A DNA stretch of 13,120 bases from Lachnospiraceae bacterium UBA4260. Its GTDB lineage: Bacteria > Bacillota > Clostridia > Lachnospirales > Lachnospiraceae. The DNA lies in contig DGWK01000003.1 in the NCBI GenBank assembly GCA_002395235.1, positions 34,330 through 47,449 on the forward strand, given 5' to 3'. The translations under genes were made by a program, and so were the position numbers. The notes beneath the pieces were generated by a model. The model did no database searches. It worked only from the letters and a program-made list of their open reading frames with translations, and was not told the DNA's origin. This document shows, one piece after another, positions 6,526-13,116 of the stretch (positions are counted from its first letter, which is position 1; each line of letters starts with the position of its first letter).

Positions 6526-7491
6526 TTACATTGATTTAATGATTTCCGCCGCTTTATGCAGATAAGCCTCCCGTACCGTCGCAGGAGCCGCGATCCTGAC
6601 CTTCCCTCCGAATCGGAAGACCCAGCCGTAAAAAGCGGAGCTCACGGTGATCGGCACCCTTATATAAAACTTATCCTGCGTACTTCTCCAAGTCTCCGTT
6701 TCCTGTCCGAACCGTTCTCTGATCACTTCCGCGATCTCGTCCGAACATTCGAGCGTGACATCCGTCATCTCGCCGGTCTCCATGTCGAAAAGGCTTCTCA
6801 GATACCGGTCAAGTCTTGCCCGATCGGGCTGCGGATCTCCGCTCTCTTCGAGGACTTTCGTCTTCCTCATCCGGTCAAGCCGGTAGACGTCCGGCTTTCC
6901 GCCCTCTTTGCAATAGCCGCATACATAGAAGTGATTGTTGCTGCTCTTGATCACGACAGGCGTGAGTATGACGTGCTTTTTCTCCTTTTTCCCGCCGTCC
7001 TTTGCGGGATCCAGGTAACAGAACTCTATCTTGCGTTTCTCGCTGATGGCGTCGGAGATCTTGTCGATCGTGTAATAGAGCTGTTCACTGACCGAACTGA
7101 CATTGTTATCAAAATGAAGAAGTCTCTCGATCTTCTCTGCCTGATGGACGCTCAGAAGAGAAAGGAGTTTGCGGATGATCTCCTTCTTCTTCTCCGTCGA
7201 GATCGACTTACTGCTTGCAACGCCGTCCGCCAGCAGCTTGATCTCAGGCACCTCAAACATTCGGTCCCCGACAAAATAGGAATTGTAGAAGCTCTTGGTG
7301 ACTACGATATCGATTCCCTCTTCGATCAGGACATCGATGTCATCCTTGACCGTCTTGCGGCTCACATTCGCGTCTTCCTTCCGCAGGAACTCGACCAGCT
7401 CGTTCGTCGTCGCCTGATGTTCCTCGTCCGTATTCTTCATCATATATCTGTAGAGGTGAATAAGCCTCTGTTTGTTGCGGATCGCGCTCAT
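6526..7491 (-). CDS. WYL-domain transcriptional regulator with N-terminal HTH
   Basis: 321-aa DNA-binding regulator. Residues 4-65 form a winged helix-turn-helix of the HTH_11/DeoR-like kind (NELVEFL ... SRKTVKDDIDVLIEEGIDIV). Residues 138-213 are the WYL domain: a strand pattern ending LTPVVIKSSNNHFYVCGYC and then YRLDRMRKTKVLEE; the W-Y-L triplet reads F188-Y189-V190 here. Residues 240-321 form the WCX extension (VTLECSDEIAEVIRERFG ... VRIAAPATVREAYLHKAAEI). WYL domains bind nucleotides or nucleic acid and often control DNA-damage or defence genes. I chose ATG 7491 because GAGGTGG lies five bases upstream; GTG 7500 would overlap that site. The gene diverges from the HTH / nuclease / ATPase set, with 287 bases between start codons, so autoregulation or control of that set is plausible but unproven. 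Confidence 0.93.
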   Translation of the reverse strand: MSAIRNKQRLIHLYRYMMKNTDEEHQATTNELVEFLRKEDANVSRKTVKDDIDVLIEEGIDIVVTKSFYNSYFVGDRMFEVPEIKLLADGVASSKSISTEKKKEIIRKLLSLLSVHQAEKIERLLHFDNNVSSVSEQLYYTIDKISDAISEKRKIEFCYLDPAKDGGKKEKKHVILTPVVIKSSNNHFYVCGYCKEGGKPDVYRLDRMRKTKVLEESGDPQPDRARLDRYLRSLFDMETGEMTDVTLECSDEIAEVIRERFGQETETWRSTQDKFYIRVPITVSSAFYGWVFRFGGKVRIAAPATVREAYLHKAAEIIKSM

Positions 7492-7531
7492 TCTTACCAC
7501 CTCACGACATTGACAGTATTATTCGTTAATT

Positions 7532-7560
7532 ATTATACAATCCGCCCGTCGGGCAGTCAA
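7532..7560 (-). promoter_or_regulatory. Sigma-A promoter of the WYL regulator gene
   Basis: Minus strand TTGACT (7560-7555), a spacer of exactly 17 bases and a perfect TATAAT (7537-7532). Transcription would start near 7525, giving a leader of about 35 bases before ATG 7491. The spacer holds the perfect palindrome GCCCGTCGGGC (7544-7554), a possible operator. Confidence 0.85.
7544..7554. promoter_or_regulatory. Palindrome in promoter spacer, candidate operator
   Basis: GCCCGTCGGGC is an 11-base perfect palindrome (5-bp arms around T) between the -35 and -10 boxes of the WYL promoter. A looser inverted pair, CGTTAATT (7524-7531) and AATTAACG (7559-7566), flanks it, though its centre is shifted by about four bases. 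A bound repressor here would block the promoter. Which protein binds is unknown; the adjacent WYL and HTH proteins are the obvious candidates. Confidence 0.4.
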
Positions 7561-7681
7561 TTAACGTTTTACATTTCGTTTCAAAATTTGATACACTTAT
7601 CTCATATTCTGTTTCATGCCCCGGACTGTCAAAATATCTGCGTTTTTTTGGCAATCCCACCGCACGTACTTCGGCGATGCA

Positions 7682-7690
7682 TGGTATAAT
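7682..7690 (+). promoter_or_regulatory. Extended -10 promoter of the HTH / nuclease / ATPase set
   Basis: TGGTATAAT on the plus strand is a perfect extended -10 element (TGnTATAAT). No good -35 lies 16-18 bases upstream, which extended -10 promoters tolerate. Transcription would start near 7697, leaving about 80 bases before ATG 7779. Confidence 0.6.
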
Positions 7691-7707
7691 AAAAAAGATT
7701 AACCATT

Positions 7708-7758
7708 ATGACGTATTTTGAAGACCTGATCCGCACCGTCAGGCCGTATGGAAGTTAA
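7708..7758 (+). CDS. Possible 16-codon leader peptide upstream of the HTH gene
   Basis: ATG 7708 opens a 16-residue frame, MTYFEDLIRTVRPYGS, ending in TAA at 7756-7758, 20 bases before the HTH gene start. It begins about 11 bases after the predicted transcription start and has no clear ribosome binding site, so it would be read almost leaderless if at all. The main gene also lacks a good site, so coupling is conceivable. It could equally be chance. Confidence 0.25.
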   Translation: MTYFEDLIRTVRPYGS

Positions 7759-7778
7759 ATCAGAAAGCGCAGTTTGCC

Positions 7779-9578
7779 ATGGAAGATCTATTATCCTTTA
7801 TTACAGGCAACCTCAGACAAAAAGGAATTACCGTAAATGAATTCTGCGAGCAGATCGGAATCTCGCGGCAGAAATTCTATCGTTTTGTCAAAGACCCTCG
7901 AAGGTTCACCGAAGATAACCTTTTAACTATTCAAAATGTTCTGAACCTCAGTGAAGATGAGATCAATGCAATGAACCGCCTCGTCCTCCCCCGCCAGTTC
8001 GCGGCAGGAACTCCGGATGTCTCCGCTTACACTCCTCTGATCGCTGACCTCTTTGCGCGCAGACCGTCGCAGGAGCTGACAGTCAATATGTACAACATCG
8101 AATATATTGATGATTCAGGCTCTACTGTCATGCATTCGCCCGGCACGATCGCAAACATTCTGGCCGGCCTTGGCGGCAACGGGAATCGACCGGGAAGCGC
8201 CGGCGCTGCAACAGATCCCGATCCCGGCACACGGCACGAGTATATGTTCACGATCTACAACTGCACGCCGTCTGATACTGAGCGCTCCGGCATGCCCTTT
8301 TATGCCTCCCGAAAAAGCCTGCTGACGATCGCGCGTATAATCCGGCTCCTGGAGGATGCTCTCCTTCCTGCCGGCCAGCCCGACATTCATGTCCGCCATT
8401 ATTTCTCCGAATCGCAGAGAAAGAAAATGATGGTCCAGGATGCGGAAGATAAGGAGGCGACAAAGTATAATCTGCGCCTTCTCAACTGTATCCTGCCTCT
8501 TCTTTCCAGCGTGGAGGACTACACGGTCAATAAAGCCATCATCTCGCGGCACTACTGGACCGATCACAGCAATTTCTGCCTTGTGAAGCACAAATGCTCG
8601 CAGGCCGGTTCTCCCTCCGCTGCCGCACACAGAAACACTACTTCGGCAGACGAAAAAAAAGATGTGGAATACTATATCCTCCTCTTCTCCGATTCCGGGG
8701 AATGCTGTACCTGCAGGCTGGGAGAGCGTGATGTATCCCATATTTACCGCTTTCTCAGTATTGACACCAGAGACAAGATCACTCCCAACACCGTAGAAGA
8801 GTTTGCTCCGGAGAACCCCAACGAGGTCTTCTATGAGCTGGACAAAAAAGCGAGGCTCGCCCTGATCCACCCTGACCTTTGTTTTGACGACATTCCCAGG
8901 GAGATGTGGATGGCCCTGTACGATATGGTACAGGCCAGCAATCGGAAGGAGCACTTTGAGAGCCTGTTCCGCAAACTGATCGATCCCTTCGGCCAGTATG
9001 CGTTTCTGAATTTTAAAGAACTTGCCGTCGCGGGCATGAATACGCTGGAACAGAGGGCAGTAACCGCCGGTAAAAACGGCAAGATTGTGATCTGTCATCC
9101 GCAGGCGCTGCAGGAATTTGCCCGGACGGGCATTATTACGGACCTGATCTCCGATACAGCCGATTACATGGGCGTAGCCGACGGAGATGAGTCGCTGCGT
9201 TTTCCCGCCCCCATGGTCAGAAATCTCCTGGAACTGATCCGTTCGAACATTGTCAAAAGACAGAACTCCCCCTCCCGGGATCCTGCCAAATATGACAGCC
9301 TCAATTACTTTATAATGGATCCGCGCATTGCTTATCCGGAAATAACCTATATCATTTATAAAGATTACGGCGTCACACCCTTACACAACCGCGGGCGGCA
9401 CAAGAACAGGATCACTACTGTGTTTCGCAATGCCGCAGTCGGTACTCTCCTCTACAACTATGTCACCGGCACAATGGTCAGCAAGCGCGAGAACGATCTC
9501 GATTCCATGATCATGAGCGATGCGCATGCCATCGCCCTGCTCGACAAGCTGATCCTTGAAACAGAGAAAGAGACATAA
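7779..9578 (+). CDS. 599-aa protein with XRE-like HTH and long unrecognised C-terminal region
   Basis: Residues 5-67 look like a Cro/XRE-type helix-turn-helix (LRQKGITVNEFCEQIGISRQ, then KFYRFVKDPRRFTEDNLLTI), suggesting DNA binding. The remaining 530 residues match no family I recognise. They contain mixed helix/strand segments, two low-complexity loops (about 130-150, Gly/Asn/Pro-rich, and 275-295, Ser/Ala-rich), a CCTC cysteine cluster near 309-312, and a helical C-terminus (FRNAAVGTLLYNYVTGTMVS ... DAHAIALLDKLILE). There is no membrane span. By layout it could be a regulator with a large sensor domain, but ligand and targets are unknown. ATG 7779 is the first start after an in-frame stop at 7719 and has no strong ribosome binding site. 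Its TAA overlaps the nuclease ATG (TAATG), so the two are translationally coupled and probably work together. Confidence 0.82.
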   Translation: MEDLLSFITGNLRQKGITVNEFCEQIGISRQKFYRFVKDPRRFTEDNLLTIQNVLNLSEDEINAMNRLVLPRQFAAGTPDVSAYTPLIADLFARRPSQELTVNMYNIEYIDDSGSTVMHSPGTIANILAGLGGNGNRPGSAGAATDPDPGTRHEYMFTIYNCTPSDTERSGMPFYASRKSLLTIARIIRLLEDALLPAGQPDIHVRHYFSESQRKKMMVQDAEDKEATKYNLRLLNCILPLLSSVEDYTVNKAIISRHYWTDHSNFCLVKHKCSQAGSPSAAAHRNTTSADEKKDVEYYILLFSDSGECCTCRLGERDVSHIYRFLSIDTRDKITPNTVEEFAPENPNEVFYELDKKARLALIHPDLCFDDIPREMWMALYDMVQASNRKEHFESLFRKLIDPFGQYAFLNFKELAVAGMNTLEQRAVTAGKNGKIVICHPQALQEFARTGIITDLISDTADYMGVADGDESLRFPAPMVRNLLELIRSNIVKRQNSPSRDPAKYDSLNYFIMDPRIAYPEITYIIYKDYGVTPLHNRGRHKNRITTVFRNAAVGTLLYNYVTGTMVSKRENDLDSMIMSDAHAIALLDKLILETEKET

Positions 9579-10681
9579 TGAAGATCATTCATTGCAGCGA
9601 TCTGCATCTGGATGCGGATCTTCGAACAAAATTTGACGCGACCCGGGCCGCGGAGAGAAGAGCAGAGCTGCTGGGCACATTCCGGCGGCTCTGTTTCTAT
9701 GCTAAGGAGCAGAGCGCTGCGGCTGTCCTGATCTGCGGCGATCTCTTTGACACGGACTCTCCTTCTCCCTCCGCCGTTCGCACCGTGGAGGACCTGATCC
9801 TCTCCTGCCCGGATATCCTCTTCTTCTATCTTCGCGGCAATCATGACAGCCGTCCTGTTCTCTTCCGGTCACGCCCCCGCCCCGACAATCTTTTTCTCTT
9901 TGAACAGTCCTGGAGCAGCTGGGAGCTGTCATCGGGCTCTTCCGGGGAGCGCCGCGTCTGTATTACCGGCAGGGAGCCCGGCCCCGAACCTTTTACGTCC
10001 CCCGATCTTGATCCCGCCTGCCTCAACATCGTCATGCTGCACGGCCAGGTGCGGGACGGCTACTCGGCTCCGGACCCGGAAGTCCTCCCGATGAGCGCCC
10101 TGCGCGGGCGCGGGATCGACTATCTGGCTCTGGGACATCTCCACCACTACCGCTCTTTTGCCCTGGACGAGCGAGGCACGGCCGCGTACTGCGGCACGCT
10201 CGAAGGCCGCGGCTTTGACGAGTGCGGGAGCTGCGGCTTCATCCTGCTCGAGACGGATGAGCACGGAAGGGGTCTGAAGAGTCATTTTGTTCCCTTCGCC
10301 TCCCGAAAGCTTTACCGGATCGACTGCCCGGTGACCGGCTGCACTTCGGACACGGAAATCTATGAGAGGATGGCCAGAGTTCTGGATGCATCCCCCGCTG
10401 CCCAGACCGATCTGGTTCGCCTGGAGCTGACCGGCGAACTGGACTACGGCTGCAGCCCGGATCCCGCCTTTATTCAGAGGGAGTGGGGGGATCGCTATCA
10501 CTATTTTGAATACAAAAACAGCGCCGAGCCCGTGGTGCACACCGAGGATTTCCTCTGCGACGCCTCTCTCAAAGGAGAATTTGTCCGCGTCGTCAGTGCC
10601 GACGAGACGCTCAGCGGCAGAGAGCGGGCCGTAGTCCTGCGCTGCGGCCTGAGGGCGCTCTCCGGGGAGTCGCTGTTTTGA
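9578..10681 (+). CDS. YhaO/SbcD-like DNA exonuclease subunit (calcineurin-type metallophosphoesterase)
   Basis: 367-aa two-metal nuclease of the SbcD/Mre11-like branch, expected to act on DNA ends with the ATPase encoded downstream. All metallophosphoesterase motifs are present: SDLHLD (residues 7-12), GDLFD (54-58), GNHD (87-90), LHGQV with H155, and GHLHH (186-190). YCGTLEGRGFDECGSCGF (204-221) resembles the cap-adjacent motif of the YhaO group. The C-terminal 130 residues are a diverged cap domain. Catalytic residues look intact. The ATG shares its A with the preceding TAA, and the upstream AGAAAGAGA is only a weak ribosome binding site, so coupling is likely. Unlike many sbcD-sbcC pairs, a 189-base structured gap separates it from the ATPase gene. 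Confidence 0.9.
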   Translation: MKIIHCSDLHLDADLRTKFDATRAAERRAELLGTFRRLCFYAKEQSAAAVLICGDLFDTDSPSPSAVRTVEDLILSCPDILFFYLRGNHDSRPVLFRSRPRPDNLFLFEQSWSSWELSSGSSGERRVCITGREPGPEPFTSPDLDPACLNIVMLHGQVRDGYSAPDPEVLPMSALRGRGIDYLALGHLHHYRSFALDERGTAAYCGTLEGRGFDECGSCGFILLETDEHGRGLKSHFVPFASRKLYRIDCPVTGCTSDTEIYERMARVLDASPAAQTDLVRLELTGELDYGCSPDPAFIQREWGDRYHYFEYKNSAEPVVHTEDFLCDASLKGEFVRVVSADETLSGRERAVVLRCGLRALSGESLF

Positions 10682-10870
10682 CACATTCAAGGCTCGCAGA
10701 GCGAGCCGCTGCGCCGCGTGCGGGCTGCCCTTTGGACAGCATCTTCCTTTCCGCACGCGTGTGCATCAGTAAACTTCAGTGGGGGATTGTCACCCGCCAC
10801 TGAGAAAGTTTGTTACTTCCCACCGCCTGTAGAGGCGGGGGACATCCCCTTTGAGTTATAAGGAGTACTG
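10682..10870 (+). other. Structured intercistronic region with at least four hairpins
   Basis: The 189 bases between the nuclease and ATPase genes hold no credible reading frame but several strong inverted repeats. (1) GGCTCGC-AGA-GCGAGCC at 10691-10707. (2) CGCGTGCGG (10715-10723) with CCGCACGCG (10751-10759), enclosing a smaller GCTG/CAGC hairpin (10724-10740). (3) AAACTT plus CAGTGG (10771-10782) with CCACTG plus AAGTTT (10797-10811), with a 3-base bulge. (4) CCC-A-CCGCCT (10819-10828), loop GTAG, AGGCGG-GGG (10833-10841). No T run follows any of them, so ordinary termination is not obvious. The last 80 bases resemble in style the hairpin-rich ends of IS200/IS605-type elements, but no transposase is present and I cannot confirm this. 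The ribosome binding site of the ATPase gene (AAGGAG, 10860-10865) lies at the end. Confidence 0.75.
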
Positions 10871-12964
10871 ATGAAACTGCTTTCCTGCCACATCGAAAAT
10901 TTCGGCAAATTGAGGGACTTTACCTATTACTTCGAGGATGACCTGAATGTCCTTTTTGCCGAAAACGGCTGGGGAAAGTCCACGCTGGCCGCTTTTCTCA
11001 AGGTCATGTTCTACGGATTTGACGGCGAGAACCGAAGAAACGGAGACGGAAACGAGCGGCTGCGCTACCGCCCCTGGAGCGGCGGCGTCTACGGAGGATC
11101 CGTCACCTTCTCGAGCGGCTCGAAGACTTTCCGTATGATGCGGACCTTCGGCGCCCGCAAAAAGGAAGACAAATTCAGTCTCTATGACGATGAGACCGGC
11201 TTTATAAGCGACGAATATACGGACCGGATCGGCGAAGAGCTCTTTTCCATCGACCGGGACTCTTTCTGCCGCACAGTTTTCTGGTCCCAGACTGACCACG
11301 AGACTTCCGCGACCACCTCGATCCAGGCCAAAATAGGAGATCTCACCGCGCAGCAGGACGACCTGCCGGCTTACGACGCAGCCGTAAAGCGCCTGCGAAA
11401 GGAAATGGAACGGCTCAGGCCCGACCGGGCAAACGGCCTGATCCGGAAAAAGCAGGACCGGCTCGCTCTGCTCGAAGCAGATCAGGCACGCCTGCCCGCC
11501 CTGAACGCGCAGTTGCAGCAGTGCATCGCTCAGGAACAGGCGCTCACCGAGCAGCTGAGCCGGATCCGCCTGCAGAAACAGCAGTATGCGCTCTCCGTCC
11601 ACGAGCGGCCGGTGCATGAAACTGAGGAAAGCGAGTCGGTTGCTGCAGAGGAGGTCTCAGCTGCTGAGGAAAGGCTGACAGAAGCCCGCGAGCGTTTTGC
11701 AGCTGAACAAGATCGTCTCACAGCTGCAGAGGAGAAACTGGCCGGCGAACGCGAGCGTCTCGCAGTCGCTGAGGAGAAGCTCTCCTCCCTGTATGCGACG
11801 CGCCAGAGAATACTGGCCCAGGGCAGAGATGAGCAGGAACAATACCGACAGGTCAAAGAGGACCTCCAGCAGGAGCTTGAGGCCTTCACACGTCTGCAAA
11901 CTAAGCGGCGTGGCACGATCAGGGCTTTTTCTGCTGCAGGAATCCTCTTCGCAGTGATCATGCTCGCTCTGTGCCTCTCGCGCGTGATTCCGATGCCCTT
12001 CCTGATCCTTCCGATTTTGTCCCTTGCGGGGAGCGCGTGGCTTCTTTGGTACGCCGGCCATTCTGATCTTCCGGCGGATGATTCCGAGGAAATCCAGCGC
12101 CTCAGAAAAGAAAAGAAGTGGTATAAGAGCTCTATCCGCACACTAAGCAGAAAGCTCCGCCACATAGATGAGCGGATTCAAGGGAAGGAACTTTTGTGTG
12201 AGAAATTGCGCAACAGGCTCCGGACTATGGAGGCTGATGTGTCTGCACAGAAGAAGTCTGTGCAGGAGGCGGAAAGGAACGTGAATTCTTCTGCGAATGG
12301 CGGTTCTATTTCCATCGAAGAAGATCTCGTTTCTTCTGCAAATGGCGGTTCCTCTCCCGGAACCGGTTCCGACTCTATTCCTTCCGAAGTGGCAAGGATA
12401 CTCACTGAATTCGATATCAGGGAAGAAGAATGCCGGTCCCGCCTTCAGGAAGTCCGAGGTCAGTCCGAAGAACTGCGAGAGATGATCAGTGACTGCAGGA
12501 CCTCACAGGAAAGTCTTCCTGCCTTGAAAGCAGAAATCAGCACTCTCCTAGAGCAATATGAAACCTGCACAAAGACACTCTCCTACCTCGAAAAGGCAAG
12601 AAATCTCTTTACTTCCCGCTACATGAATCCGTTCCTGCGCTCTTTTCGCCGTTACTACGTACTGCTCACCGGAGAGTCCGCCGAGTCTGTTCAGACAGAC
12701 GCCGATCTGGGCATTACGATCCTGAATCAGGGACTTCCCAGAGATCCGTCTCTCATGAGTGAAGGCACCAAGGACATGATCAGCCTCTGCCGGCGCATGG
12801 CCATGATCGACGCCATGTATCCCGGCGAAAAGCCATTTCTGGTCCTCGATGATCCCTTCTCCAATCTGGACGATGAGCGCATAAAAGGAGGCATGCGCTT
12901 TTTGCACACTGCCTCCCTCGAATATCAAATCCTGTATCTGACCTGCCATGCGAGCAGGCTCTGA
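10871..12964 (+). CDS. YhaN/SbcC-like ATPase with coiled coils and central membrane pair
   Basis: 697-aa SMC/Rad50-type ATPase, the likely motor partner of the nuclease upstream. The N-terminus MKLLSCHIENFGKLRDF and the Walker A AENGWGKST (30-38) are followed by MFYGFDGENRR. Coiled coil spans about 165-345 and includes three 14-residue units (AAEERLTEARERFA and two more, 264-305). Residues 352-396 form two transmembrane segments split by RVIPMP, placing a membrane hairpin at the tip, where Rad50 and SbcC carry a zinc hook; no CxxC hook is present. A second coiled coil (405-580) contains a duplicated SSANGGS (473-479, 488-494). The C-terminal half-site has the signature MSEGTKDM (629-636), Walker B FLVLDDPF (656-663), D-loop SNLDD and H-loop TCHASR. 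It is shorter than B. subtilis YhaN (about 960 aa). ATG 10871 has AAGGAG five bases upstream. Confidence 0.9.
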   Translation: MKLLSCHIENFGKLRDFTYYFEDDLNVLFAENGWGKSTLAAFLKVMFYGFDGENRRNGDGNERLRYRPWSGGVYGGSVTFSSGSKTFRMMRTFGARKKEDKFSLYDDETGFISDEYTDRIGEELFSIDRDSFCRTVFWSQTDHETSATTSIQAKIGDLTAQQDDLPAYDAAVKRLRKEMERLRPDRANGLIRKKQDRLALLEADQARLPALNAQLQQCIAQEQALTEQLSRIRLQKQQYALSVHERPVHETEESESVAAEEVSAAEERLTEARERFAAEQDRLTAAEEKLAGERERLAVAEEKLSSLYATRQRILAQGRDEQEQYRQVKEDLQQELEAFTRLQTKRRGTIRAFSAAGILFAVIMLALCLSRVIPMPFLILPILSLAGSAWLLWYAGHSDLPADDSEEIQRLRKEKKWYKSSIRTLSRKLRHIDERIQGKELLCEKLRNRLRTMEADVSAQKKSVQEAERNVNSSANGGSISIEEDLVSSANGGSSPGTGSDSIPSEVARILTEFDIREEECRSRLQEVRGQSEELREMISDCRTSQESLPALKAEISTLLEQYETCTKTLSYLEKARNLFTSRYMNPFLRSFRRYYVLLTGESAESVQTDADLGITILNQGLPRDPSLMSEGTKDMISLCRRMAMIDAMYPGEKPFLVLDDPFSNLDDERIKGGMRFLHTASLEYQILYLTCHASRL

Positions 12965-12965
12965 G

Positions 12966-12997
12966 ACCGGCGCCGGGCAGGGCGCCGGTTTTTTCTT
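12966..12997 (+). terminator. Rho-independent terminator after the ATPase gene
   Basis: ACCGGCGCC (12966-12974), loop GGGCAG, GGCGCCGGT (12981-12989), then TTTTTTCTT. The 9-bp GC-rich perfect stem and T run start one base after the TGA. It ends the HTH / nuclease / ATPase transcript. Confidence 0.95.
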
Positions 12998-13043
12998 AGT
13001 CAGAAGTATTATCATTGCGAAAAGTTGTATTGGGTCGGGGTAA

Positions 13044-13075
13044 CCGACGAGATGGGAGTTTTTTCCTCTCGTCGG
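13044..13075 (+). repeat. Inverted repeat in the leader of the next gene
   Basis: CCGACGAGA (13044-13052) and TCTCGTCGG (13067-13075) pair perfectly over 9 bp, with a 14-base loop that includes TTTTTT. No T run follows the stem, so it is not a standard terminator. It lies 33 bases before the ribosome binding site at the window edge and could be a leader structure or operator for the next gene. Confidence 0.5.
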
Positions 13076-13108
13076 GGTGTGTTTGGGCTTGTGTAGGCTG
13101 TTCCGGAC

Positions 13109-13116
13109 AAAGGAGA
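13109..13116 (+). promoter_or_regulatory. Ribosome binding site of a gene starting just past the window end
   Basis: AAAGGAG followed by ACCGA to the last base. A start codon within the next few bases would have ideal spacing. No start codon is inside the window. Confidence 0.5.

Noticed and set aside
7568..7596. TTTACA ... GATACA as a second plus-strand promoter for the HTH gene
   Set aside because: The -10 match is poor, and a much better extended -10 lies closer to the gene at 7682-7690.
6556..7689. 377-codon plus-strand open frame opposite the WYL gene
   Set aside because: It is antisense to a gene with clear HTH and WYL motifs, has no family-like sequence, and its length reflects codon bias of the true gene.
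8115..9098. 327-codon minus-strand open frame inside the HTH gene
   Set aside because: It is antisense to a coupled, promoter-bearing gene. It has no ribosome binding site or recognisable domain.
10682..10870. Confident call of an IS200/IS605 or TnpB-type remnant
   Set aside because: Only the hairpin style suggests it. There is no transposase or tnpB fragment, no target duplication, and no second copy in the window.
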